A stretch of DNA of 64,000 nt from Salibaculum sp035270045. GTDB taxonomy: Bacteria > Pseudomonadota > Alphaproteobacteria > Rhodobacterales > Rhodobacteraceae. Positions within the stretch are counted from its first letter, which is position 1. Every line of letters begins with the position of its first letter. Below, in pieces: positions 34,479 to 42,548 of the stretch. The notes beneath the pieces are model-generated. The model saw only the letters and a list, made by a program, of their open reading frames with translations. It was not told where the DNA came from and searched no databases. A program made the translations under genes and the position numbers. The stretch lies in contig NZ_DATFIP010000062.1 in assembly GCF_035270045.1 (NCBI RefSeq), positions 1 through 64,000 on the forward strand. The letters run 5' to 3'.

Positions 34479-35507
34479 ATGGCACGGCGTCCGACGATAA
34501 GGGATGTGGCCCGCGAGGCGCAGGTCAGCGTCTCGACGGTGGACAGGGCGCTCAACGGGCGCGTCGCCGTGCGCGAGGATACCCTGAAGAAGATCGCCAC
34601 AGCGGCCCACCGCGTGGGCTACCATGCGCGTGGCCTGTTCGATCACCGCCTGGTGGAGACCGTGCCCGAGATGCGCCTCGGCTTCGTGCTGCTGAAGGAA
34701 CGGCAGGAGTTCTACCGGAATTTCCACGCCGAGATCGAACGGGCCGTGGCGACGCGCGCCGATATCCGCGGCAAGGCCGAGATTCGCTACGCGCAGTCCC
34801 AGTCACCCGAGGAATTCGCCGATATCCTTCATGCTCTGGGCCGCAGCTGCGATGCCGTGGCGGCCATTGCCGTAAACGACCGGCGGCTGGACCAGGTGGT
34901 CGAGGCGCTCAAGCGCGAGGGTGTCGCGACATTTTCGTTGCTCAACGATTTCGCGCAGGGAATTAGGAGCAATTACATAGGCCTGAACAACATGAAGGTA
35001 GGGCGGCAGGCGGCCTGGATGATCACCCAGACGTGCCCCGTTCCGGGCAAGCTGGCGATTTTCGTGGGGGGCAATCGCTGGCATGGGCACGACCTGCGAG
35101 AGGTGGGATTCCGGGCCTTCGCACGCGAACGCGCGCCGACCTTTCCGGTGCTGGATACCCTGGTGAACCTGGAGACCCGGCAACTGACATACGAGGCGAC
35201 ACTGGACCTGCTGACCCGTCACGCCGACCTGCGCGGCATCTACGTTGCGGGCGGCGGCATGGAGGGGGCCATCGCCGCCCTGCGCGAGGCCCGCGCGCCC
35301 GGCGAGGTGGCGCTGGTGGTCAACGAGGTGACACAGGAGAGCCGCGCCGCGTTGCTGGATGGCTACCTTCGGATGATCATCTCGACCCCGCTGGCCGAAC
35401 TTTGCGACGACGTCGTCAGGCTCATGGTCAGAACGCGATCCGGCGACGACGGCACCATCGGCCAGCACTTTCTTGATCCCCGTATCATTCTGCCCGAGAT
35501 CGCCTGA
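34479..35507 (+). CDS. LacI-family regulator of the inositol transport/catabolism module
   Basis: A 342-residue repressor with helix-turn-helix PTIRDVAREAQVSVSTVDRA (residues 4-23). The effector domain is a close paralogue of the one at 23948-24982, sharing GNRWHG/GSRWHG, VNLETRQ and DLRGIYVAGGGMEGA. The start is uncertain: ATG 34479 has GGGGGG 6 bases upstream, and ATG 34473 adds two residues. It precedes the IolI-like gene and the inositol importer on the same strand. Confidence 0.87.
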   Translation: MARRPTIRDVAREAQVSVSTVDRALNGRVAVREDTLKKIATAAHRVGYHARGLFDHRLVETVPEMRLGFVLLKERQEFYRNFHAEIERAVATRADIRGKAEIRYAQSQSPEEFADILHALGRSCDAVAAIAVNDRRLDQVVEALKREGVATFSLLNDFAQGIRSNYIGLNNMKVGRQAAWMITQTCPVPGKLAIFVGGNRWHGHDLREVGFRAFARERAPTFPVLDTLVNLETRQLTYEATLDLLTRHADLRGIYVAGGGMEGAIAALREARAPGEVALVVNEVTQESRAALLDGYLRMIISTPLAELCDDVVRLMVRTRSGDDGTIGQHFLDPRIILPEIA

Positions 35508-35519
35508 GCACCCGCAGGA

Positions 35520-35561
35520 ATGACGAAAAAATGTCATTTTGCATGCGCGGAAAAACGTCAT
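35520..35561. promoter_or_regulatory. Repeat-rich regulatory region before the inositol operon
   Basis: AAAAATGTCAT at 35526-35536 and AAAAACGTCAT at 35551-35561 are direct repeats 25 bases apart. ATGACG at 35520-35525 is the inverse of CGTCAT at 35556-35561, and GCATGC lies in the centre (35541-35546). The region is AT-rich in an otherwise GC-rich locus and precedes the operon at 35670, so it is a good candidate for the operator and promoter. Confidence 0.45.
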
Positions 35562-35669
35562 GAATGAGTGAAAGGACCGACCCCCGCGTTGACGGAATCG
35601 CCGCGGCGCGTTTTGACTTCTGCGACAAGGAGGCGCACCGGGAGGGCGCCCGGGAGGGGGATCGTCGCC

Positions 35670-36491
35670 ATGCAGCTTCGGACTGCGCTCAATCACATGA
35701 CCGTGCCCGGGATGGGCTACGCGGCCTTTCTTGACCTCGCCTCAAGGCTTGGATGTGTCGGTGTCGAGGTGCGCAACGATATTCCCGGTCCGCTTTTCGA
35801 TGGCGCACCGGCGATCGAGGGCGGCCAGATGGCCCGCGACAGGGGGCTGCGCCTGCTGGGGCTCGGCCAGGTCCAGCCCTTCAATGACTGGACGCCGGAT
35901 CGCGAGCGCGAGGTCGCCGCCCTGATCGCCACCGCCCGCGAGGCCGGGGCCGAGACCATCAGCCTGATCCCGCGCAACGACGGCACCGGCACCGGTAACG
36001 GTGAACGCCACGCCAACCTGCGCATCGCGCTCAAGGCGATCCGGCCGATGCTGGACGATGCCGGGCTCGTCGCGCTGGTCGAGCCGCTGGGTTTCATCCG
36101 CTCTTCGCTGCGGTCCAAGCAGGAACTGGTCGAGACAATCGAGGCCCTGGACGCGGCGGATCGGTTCAGACTGGTCCATGACACCTTTCACCACACGCTG
36201 GTGGGCGGCGGCGCGCTGTTTGCCGAGATGACCGGGATCGTCCATGTGTCGGGGGTCTCTGACACGCAGGTCGCGGTGACACGCATGGAGGACGCCCACC
36301 GGGGGCTCGTGGACGCGGCCGACCGGCTGGGCAATGTCGACCAGGTCGCCGCGCTTATCGCGCAGGGATACGACGGCCCGGTCTCGATGGAGTGTTTCGC
36401 GCCCGAGGTCCATGCGCTGGCCGATCCGGAAGCGGCACTGCGCGGCGCTTTCGATTTCATGTCTTCGCAACTGGCGGAAAGGGCCGCCTAG
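35670..36491 (+). CDS. Sugar phosphate isomerase/epimerase family TIM barrel (IolI-like)
   Basis: A 273-residue xylose-isomerase-like TIM barrel. VEPLGFIRSSLR, RLVHDTFHHTLVGGG and HVSGVSDTQVAVTRM hold the metal-binding Glu, Asp and His residues expected of IolI (inosose isomerase). It is first in the long rightward operon, just before the inositol importer. The ATG at 35670 is preceded by GGGAGGGGG. An isomerase linking scyllo- or 1-keto-inositols to the IolE substrate is the likeliest role (inference). Confidence 0.75.
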   Translation: MQLRTALNHMTVPGMGYAAFLDLASRLGCVGVEVRNDIPGPLFDGAPAIEGGQMARDRGLRLLGLGQVQPFNDWTPDREREVAALIATAREAGAETISLIPRNDGTGTGNGERHANLRIALKAIRPMLDDAGLVALVEPLGFIRSSLRSKQELVETIEALDAADRFRLVHDTFHHTLVGGGALFAEMTGIVHVSGVSDTQVAVTRMEDAHRGLVDAADRLGNVDQVAALIAQGYDGPVSMECFAPEVHALADPEAALRGAFDFMSSQLAERAA

Positions 36492-36570
36492 GACGAAGGA
36501 GAACCGCCCCGGTTCACGGGGTATCCGGCGGAAAAACCGGTGTGCCGGACACCACGATTGGGAGGAACCA

Positions 36571-37518
36571 ATGAAGAAGACACTTATCGCTGCAACCGCC
36601 ATGATGACCGTCATGGGCTCGGCGTCCTTCGCCGAGACCATCGGCGCCTCTATCGCCCGGTTCGACGACAACTTCCTGACGGTCATGCGCAACGGCATGG
36701 TCGACTACGCCGACGGTCTGGAGGACGTCGAGCTTCAGGTCGAGGACGCGCAGGACGATGTTGCCAAGCAACTGGACCAGATCAACAACTTCATCGCCAG
36801 CGGCGTGGATGCGATCATCGTCAACGCGGTAGATACCTCGGCCACCCAGGCCATGACCCAGGCCGCTGCGAGCGCCGGCGTCCCGCTGGTCTATGTCAAC
36901 CGCCAGCCGATCAACGTCGACACGCTGCCCGACGACCAGGCCTTCGTGGCCTCGAACGAGATCGAGTCCGGCACCCTGGCCGCCTTCGAGGCCTGCAAGC
37001 TGGCCCGTGCGCAGGGCCTGGCCGCTGGTGCCGATGCCTACATCCTGATGGGGCAGCTCAGCAACCAGGCGGCGGTGCAGCGCACCAAGGACGTCGATGA
37101 CGTGATCGGCATGGACATGTGCAACTTCATCAACATCATCGACCGCCAGACCGCCGAATGGTCGCGCAACGAGGCCCAGGACCAGATGACCAACTGGATG
37201 TCCTCGGGCGAGCCCTTCGACATCGTCTTTGCCAACAACGACGAGATGGCCATCGGGGCGATCCAGGCGATGAAGGCCAACGGGATGTCAATGGAGGATG
37301 TCATCGTGGTGGGCGTTGACGCCACCCAGGACGCGCTGGTGGCCATGCAGGCCGGTGACCTGGACGCCACCGTGTTCCAGGATGCCTTCGGCCAGGGCGA
37401 AGGCTCGGTCGACGCTGCGCTGGCGCTGGCCCGCGGCGAGGAGGTGGATCAGAAGGTCTACATCCCGTTCCAGCTGGTGACGCCCGAGAACGTGGACGAG
37501 TTCCTCGACGAGAACTGA
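36571..37518 (+). CDS. Inositol-type ABC transporter, periplasmic binding protein
   Basis: A 315-residue type I binding protein with a signal peptide ending at SFAE (about residue 22). TIGASIARFDDNFLTVMRNGM and VDAIIVNAVDTSATQAM resemble inositol-binding proteins (IbpA, MocB type). VYVNRQP and VFANNDEMAIGAIQAM are ligand-site regions. GGGAGGAA precedes the ATG. It is the first of three transporter genes inside the inositol operon. Confidence 0.88.
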   Translation: MKKTLIAATAMMTVMGSASFAETIGASIARFDDNFLTVMRNGMVDYADGLEDVELQVEDAQDDVAKQLDQINNFIASGVDAIIVNAVDTSATQAMTQAAASAGVPLVYVNRQPINVDTLPDDQAFVASNEIESGTLAAFEACKLARAQGLAAGADAYILMGQLSNQAAVQRTKDVDDVIGMDMCNFINIIDRQTAEWSRNEAQDQMTNWMSSGEPFDIVFANNDEMAIGAIQAMKANGMSMEDVIVVGVDATQDALVAMQAGDLDATVFQDAFGQGEGSVDAALALARGEEVDQKVYIPFQLVTPENVDEFLDEN

Positions 37519-37529
37519 TCCGGCAAGCC

Positions 37530-37557
37530 GCGGCAGGGCGCAAGCGCGCCCTGCCGC
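37530..37557 (+). terminator. Intra-operon attenuator hairpin after the binding-protein gene
   Basis: A perfect 12-base stem (37530-37541 with 37546-37557, arm GCGGCAGGGCGC) with the 4-base loop AAGC lies 11 bases after the stop codon. No U run follows. It mirrors the hairpin after xylF and should raise binding-protein output relative to the permease. Confidence 0.7.
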
Positions 37558-37610
37558 AGGTCTTGAAAAGCGGAACCGCGGCACGATAACCACCATCAGG
37601 GGAGCCACGA

Positions 37611-38693
37611 ATGTCGGCGAAATCGGACGGTATCGGCGGGCTGAAATACGACAAGTCGAAAAAGACCTGGCCCAACGAATTCAACATTTTCATCGCACTG
37701 GTCGTGATCGTCGCGATCTTCGAGGCGCTGGGGCAGATTCTGCCCTACATGAACAGTCAAAGTTTCCTGTTCGACACGCAGGACCGGTTCGGCACCATCT
37801 TCAACGAAGCGCGCCTGCGCATCATCATCCTGCAGATCGCGATCATCGGGATCATCTCGCTGGGGGTGACGCAGGTGATCATTTCGGGCGGGATCGACCT
37901 GTCGTCGGGGCCCCTGGTCGCTGCGACCGCGATGATCGTGATGAGTTTCGCGCAGACGGGGCTGGTCAACGGAAACCCCAATCCGGCGGCGGTCTTCGGG
38001 CCTTGGTCCTTTGACCTTCCGGTGATCGTACCGATCCTGATCGGCCTGGCCTTCGGGGCTTTCATCGGCTCGATCAACGGCACGCTGATCGCCTTCACGC
38101 GCATCCCGCCATTCATCGCCACCCTGGGCATGTTCCTGATCTGCCGCGGTATCGCGCAGTGGTGGACGCGCGGCCAGCCGGTGTCGTTCCCCACGGAAAG
38201 CTATGCCTGGCTGGGGTCGGGCATGATGCCGGTCGTCTGGTTCCTGCTGCTGGCGGTCCTTTGCCACGTGCTGCTGCGTTATACCGTCTACGGCAAGCAC
38301 ACCTATGCCATCGGCTCGAACGAGGCGGCGGCGCGGATGTCGGGTATCAACGTCAAGCGGCACAAGGTTCTGGTCTACATGATCGCCTCGATGCTCGCGG
38401 CTTTCGCCGCCATCGTGCTCAGTTCCAAGAACCTGACCGCGCAGTCCGGCATGGGCCTGTTCTACGAGCTTTTCGCCATCGCAATGGCGGTGATCGGCGG
38501 GGTCAGCCTGACCGGCGGGCGCGGGTCGATCATCGGCACGGTGCTGGGCGCCATGGTCTTCGGCGTCATCCAGTCGGGCTTCACCTACGTCAAGCTGGAC
38601 GCCTATTACCAGATCATGGCCATGGGCGCGATCATCATCAGTGCCGTGGTGCTCGACCAGTGGCGCCAGCAACGCGCCGCGGCGCGATCCTGA
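37611..38693 (+). CDS. Inositol-type ABC transporter, permease
   Basis: A 360-residue CUT2 permease with about eight to ten hydrophobic segments. QVIISGGIDLSSGPLVAAT is the family signature, and AIAMAVIGGVSLTGGRGSI is the coupling region near the C-terminus. It lies between the binding protein and the ATPase. An AGGGG lies upstream of the ATG. Confidence 0.9.
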   Translation: MSAKSDGIGGLKYDKSKKTWPNEFNIFIALVVIVAIFEALGQILPYMNSQSFLFDTQDRFGTIFNEARLRIIILQIAIIGIISLGVTQVIISGGIDLSSGPLVAATAMIVMSFAQTGLVNGNPNPAAVFGPWSFDLPVIVPILIGLAFGAFIGSINGTLIAFTRIPPFIATLGMFLICRGIAQWWTRGQPVSFPTESYAWLGSGMMPVVWFLLLAVLCHVLLRYTVYGKHTYAIGSNEAAARMSGINVKRHKVLVYMIASMLAAFAAIVLSSKNLTAQSGMGLFYELFAIAMAVIGGVSLTGGRGSIIGTVLGAMVFGVIQSGFTYVKLDAYYQIMAMGAIIISAVVLDQWRQQRAAARS

Positions 38694-38710
38694 ACCCGGA
38701 GGAGAGAGCA

Positions 38711-39514
38711 ATGAGCGGTATCGAGCTTCACGACATGGGCGACATCATCCTCGAAACACGGGACCTGACCAAGCATTATGGCGGTGTTCATGCGCTGGAG
38801 GGGGCCGACTTCATCTTGCGCAAGGGTGAACACGTGGCGATCATGGGCGACAACGGGGCGGGCAAGTCCACCTTCGTGCGCCAGATCACCGGTGTCGAGC
38901 AGCGGACGCGGGGCGAAATCATCTTCGACGGCCACCCGGTGCATTTCGACGGGCCGCTGCATGCGCGCAAGGCCGGGATCGAGGCCGTGTTCCAGACCCT
39001 GGCCCTGGCCGATCACCTGGACGTGCCCGACAACCTGTTCCTGGGCCGCGAGAAGACCTGGATGGACTGGTTGGGACCCTTCCGATTTCTCGACTACAAG
39101 GCCATGCGGCAGGACACGATCGATGCGCTGGAAAAGACCGGGGTCAAGATCCCCAACATCCGCAACACGATCCAGAACATGTCCGGCGGTCAGCGCCAGT
39201 GCGTGGCCATCGCGCGCACCGCGAGCTTCCATTCCAAGCTGACAATCATGGACGAGCCCACGGCCGCGCTCGGGGTGCAGGAGACCGGCCAGGTCGAGAA
39301 CATCATCCGCACCCTCAAGGAGCAGGGCGAACCGCTGGTCCTGATCAGCCACAACATGCGCCAGGTCATGGACCTCGTGGACCGGATCGTCGTGTTCCGC
39401 CGGGGCCGGATCGTCGCCAATCTCGACAAGGACGAGACCGATCATCAGGACGTGGTCGCCTACATCACCGGCGCCAAGACCCAGCCGGAATACGAGGTCG
39501 CAGAGATGACCTGA
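38711..39514 (+). CDS. Inositol-type ABC transporter, ATP-binding protein (single-domain)
   Basis: A 267-residue ATPase with Walker A GDNGAGKS, signature MSGGQRQC and Walker B LTIMDEPTAALG. As with xylG here, it has one nucleotide-binding domain rather than the two of most CUT2 ATPases, so it should act as a homodimer. GGAGAG precedes the ATG. Confidence 0.9.
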   Translation: MSGIELHDMGDIILETRDLTKHYGGVHALEGADFILRKGEHVAIMGDNGAGKSTFVRQITGVEQRTRGEIIFDGHPVHFDGPLHARKAGIEAVFQTLALADHLDVPDNLFLGREKTWMDWLGPFRFLDYKAMRQDTIDALEKTGVKIPNIRNTIQNMSGGQRQCVAIARTASFHSKLTIMDEPTAALGVQETGQVENIIRTLKEQGEPLVLISHNMRQVMDLVDRIVVFRRGRIVANLDKDETDHQDVVAYITGAKTQPEYEVAEMT

Positions 39515-39578
39515 CCGGCCACGCGGTCCGCTGAAAACGTCCGGGGCGCAGCCGCGGGGTTCATATTCCACGCTTAAC

Positions 39579-39596
39579 GCGGGGCGAAAGCCCCGC
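39579..39596 (+). terminator. Hairpin with GAAA tetraloop before iolG
   Basis: GCGGGGC (39579-39585) pairs with GCCCCGC (39590-39596) around the stable tetraloop GAAA, 16 bases before the iolG start codon. It separates the transporter genes from the catabolic genes and may stabilise or attenuate the transcript. Confidence 0.55.
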
Positions 39597-39612
39597 CAGG
39601 GAAAGACAAGAC

Positions 39613-40617
39613 ATGACTGTGAGATTTGCCGTTCTGGGCGCTGGCCGCATCGGCCAGGTCCATGCCGCCGCCATTTCCAGCGTCCCGGGAGCCGCGCTGG
39701 TGGCCGTGGCCGATCCCGTGGCCGAGGCCGCACGGGCGGTGCAGGACACCCACGGCGGCGAGGTCCGCACCATCGACGAGATCGCGCGCAGCGATGACGT
39801 TGACGCGGTGGTGATCTGCACGCCGACGGATACCCATGCCGACCTGATCGAGCAGTTCTCGAAAACCGGCAAGGCGGTGTTCTGCGAAAAGCCCATCGAC
39901 CTGTCGCTCGCCCGGGTACGGGACTGCCTGAGCGTCGTCGAGGCCGAGAAGGCGACGCTCATGGTCGGCTTCAACCGTCGTTTCGATCCCGATTTCATGG
40001 CCCTGAAATCCGCCATCGACGAGGGCCGCGTGGGCGATGTGGAAATGGTCACCATCGTCAGCCGCGACCCCGGCGCGCCGCCCGCCGACTATATCAGGCG
40101 CTCAGGCGGGATCTTCCGCGACATGACCATCCATGACTTCGATGTGGCCCGCTGGCTGCTGGGCGAGGACGTGGAGAGCGTGGTGGCGACCGGTGCGGTG
40201 CTGACCGACCCCGAGATCGGGCGGCTGGGCGATTTCGACAGCGTCAACGTGATCCTGCAGACGGCCAGCGGCAGACAGGCCATCATCACCAATTCGCGCC
40301 GCGCCGCCTATGGCTACGACCAGCGGATCGAGGTGCTGGGGTCGCGGGGCATGGTCGCCGCGCGCAACCACCACGAGGCCGATATCGATATCGCCGGGGC
40401 CGGCGGGTTCACCCGCCCGCCGCTGCTGAATTTCTTCATGACCCGCTACACGGCCGCCTATGCCAATGAGATCGCCGCCTTCGTGGCCGCGGTCGCCGAG
40501 GGCGCCGCAACCCCCACCACGGGCCATGACGGGATGATGGCGCTTGCGCTGGCAGATGCGGCGGTGAAATCGGTGGACGAGGGCCGCCTCGTGAAACTTG
40601 CAGAGGTGCTGGACTGA
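39613..40617 (+). CDS. iolG: myo-inositol 2-dehydrogenase
   Basis: A 334-residue Gfo/Idh enzyme oxidising myo-inositol to 2-keto-myo-inositol (scyllo-inosose) with NAD. The Rossmann motif is LGAGRIGQVHA (residues 8-18), the active-site lysine lies in CEKPIDLS, and FRDMTIHDFDVARWL carries the catalytic Asp and His. VGFNRRFDPDF is also an IolG hallmark. It starts the catabolic part of the operon, 3 bases before iolC. Confidence 0.93.
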   Translation: MTVRFAVLGAGRIGQVHAAAISSVPGAALVAVADPVAEAARAVQDTHGGEVRTIDEIARSDDVDAVVICTPTDTHADLIEQFSKTGKAVFCEKPIDLSLARVRDCLSVVEAEKATLMVGFNRRFDPDFMALKSAIDEGRVGDVEMVTIVSRDPGAPPADYIRRSGGIFRDMTIHDFDVARWLLGEDVESVVATGAVLTDPEIGRLGDFDSVNVILQTASGRQAIITNSRRAAYGYDQRIEVLGSRGMVAARNHHEADIDIAGAGGFTRPPLLNFFMTRYTAAYANEIAAFVAAVAEGAATPTTGHDGMMALALADAAVKSVDEGRLVKLAEVLD

Positions 40618-40620
40618 ACC

Positions 40621-42546
40621 ATGACCAAACTTGACGTCATCACGATCGGACGTGCGGGGGTGGACCTGTATGGCAGCCAGGTCGGCGGCCGACTCGAGGA
40701 CATGGGCTCCTTCGACAAGTATATCGGCGGATCGCCCACCAACATTGCCTGCGGCACCGCCCGGCTGGGGCTGAAGTCGGGCCTTATCACCCGCGTGGGC
40801 GACGAGCACATGGGCCGTTTCATCCGCGAGCAGTTGCTCCGCGAAGGTGTCGACGTGGACGGGGTCGGAACCGACCCGGATCGCCTGACAGCGCTCGTGA
40901 TCCTCGGCATTCGTGACGCGGAGCAATTCCCGCTGATCTTCTATCGCGAAAACTGCGCGGACATGGCGCTTAGCGAAGATGATATCGACGAGGGCTATGT
41001 CGCAAGCGCCCGGGCCATCGTGCCCACGGGCACGCATCTCAGCCATCCGCGCACCGAGGCCGCGGTGATCAAGGCGCTCAAGCTGGCCCGCAAGCACGGG
41101 CTGCGGACGGCGCTGGACATAGATTATCGCCCGAACCTCTGGGGCGTTGCCGGGCACGGCGAGGGCGAAAGCCGCTTCGTCGAAAGCGCCGCCGTGACCG
41201 AAAGGCTGCAGGCGTCGCTGCATTACTTCGACCTGATCGTGGGCACCGAGGAGGAATTCCATATCGCCGGCGGCACCACCGACACCCTGGCCGCCCTGCG
41301 CGCGGTGCGCGCGGTCAGCGACGCGGTGCTGGTCTGCAAGCGCGGCGCCGAAGGGGCCGTGGCCATCGAGGGCGCGGTCCCCGACAGCCTGGACGAGGGC
41401 CAGGCCGGCCCGGGCTTCCCGATCGAGGTGTTCAACGTGCTGGGGGCAGGGGACGGGTTCTTCTCGGGGCTTCTGAAGGGCTGGCTGGACGGGCCCGATG
41501 ATCTGACGGACTGGCCCACGGCCCTGAAATACGCTAACGCCTGCGGTGCTCTCGCGGTCAGCCGACATGGCTGCACGCCGGCTTATCCGTCGCTGGAAGA
41601 GCTGGAATTCTTCCTTGACCGCGGGATCGTTCGACCGGACCTGCGCAACGACGTGGACCTCGAACAGGTGCACTGGTCGACCAATCGCAAGGGCGATTGG
41701 GCAACCTTGCGCACCTTCGCCTTCGACCACCGCGCGCAACTTGAGGACATGGACGGGTACACGCCCGAGAAAGGCGACAGGTTCAAGGAATTGTGCCTAG
41801 ACGCCGCTCTGCGTGTGCAGGGCGGGCAGGGGGGCCATGGCATCCTGTGCGACAACAGGATCGGGCGCCGCGCCCTGCACCGGGCCAGTGGTTCGGGCCT
41901 GTGGATCGGCCGGCCGGTCGAATTGCCCGGCTCGCGGCCCGTCGATTTCGAACCCGAGCTGGGTTCGGACCTCGGGCAATTGCGCGAATGGCCGCGCGAG
42001 AACGTGGTCAAACTGCTGGTCTTCTGCCACCCGGATGATGACGACAAGACGCGCAAGATGCAGCTGGCACGGGTCAGGCGGGTTTTCACCGCGGCGCGGC
42101 GCAACGGGCTGGAGTTCCTGCTGGAAGTGATCCCGTCGAAGGTCGGCCCCGTGGAGGACGAAACCACCGCGACCCTGATCCAGGGCTTTTACGACGCGGG
42201 CGTCTATCCCGACTGGTGGAAGCTGGAACCCTTCAAGAGTCCGGCCGCCTGGCAGAAGGCCGTAGCGGCGATCACCCGCAACGATCCCCACACGCGGGGC
42301 ATCGTGGTGCTGGGGCTCGACGCGCCCGAGGTGGAATTGACCGAGAGCTTTGCGCTGGCCGCCGCGCAGCCGCTGGTCAAGGGCTTTGCCGTGGGCCGCA
42401 CGATCTTCGGCGATGCGGCGCGTGCCTGGTTCAAGGACGAGATGAGCGACGCCGACGCGGTGGCCACGATGGCCGATCGCTACGGGCGTCTGTGTGAAAT
42501 CTGGGATACGGCCCGGGCCAAGGCCGGGCTGAGCGAGGAGCATTAG
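40621..42546 (+). CDS. iolC: Bifunctional 5-dehydro-2-deoxygluconokinase and DUF2090 aldolase-like protein
   Basis: A 641-residue fusion. Residues 1 to about 330 are a PfkB kinase (TIGRAGVDLYGSQ, GGSPTNIACG, DIDYRPNLWG, NVLGAGDGFFSG). Residues about 345-635 are a DUF2090 domain, a class I aldolase-like TIM barrel found fused to IolC (KLLVFCHPDDDDKTRKMQLA onward). It phosphorylates 5-dehydro-2-deoxygluconate and may cleave it. The stand-alone IolC at 29033-30013 lacks the second domain. It lies between iolG and iolD. Confidence 0.92.
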   Translation: MTKLDVITIGRAGVDLYGSQVGGRLEDMGSFDKYIGGSPTNIACGTARLGLKSGLITRVGDEHMGRFIREQLLREGVDVDGVGTDPDRLTALVILGIRDAEQFPLIFYRENCADMALSEDDIDEGYVASARAIVPTGTHLSHPRTEAAVIKALKLARKHGLRTALDIDYRPNLWGVAGHGEGESRFVESAAVTERLQASLHYFDLIVGTEEEFHIAGGTTDTLAALRAVRAVSDAVLVCKRGAEGAVAIEGAVPDSLDEGQAGPGFPIEVFNVLGAGDGFFSGLLKGWLDGPDDLTDWPTALKYANACGALAVSRHGCTPAYPSLEELEFFLDRGIVRPDLRNDVDLEQVHWSTNRKGDWATLRTFAFDHRAQLEDMDGYTPEKGDRFKELCLDAALRVQGGQGGHGILCDNRIGRRALHRASGSGLWIGRPVELPGSRPVDFEPELGSDLGQLREWPRENVVKLLVFCHPDDDDKTRKMQLARVRRVFTAARRNGLEFLLEVIPSKVGPVEDETTATLIQGFYDAGVYPDWWKLEPFKSPAAWQKAVAAITRNDPHTRGIVVLGLDAPEVELTESFALAAAQPLVKGFAVGRTIFGDAARAWFKDEMSDADAVATMADRYGRLCEIWDTARAKAGLSEEH

Positions 42547-42548
42547 CA

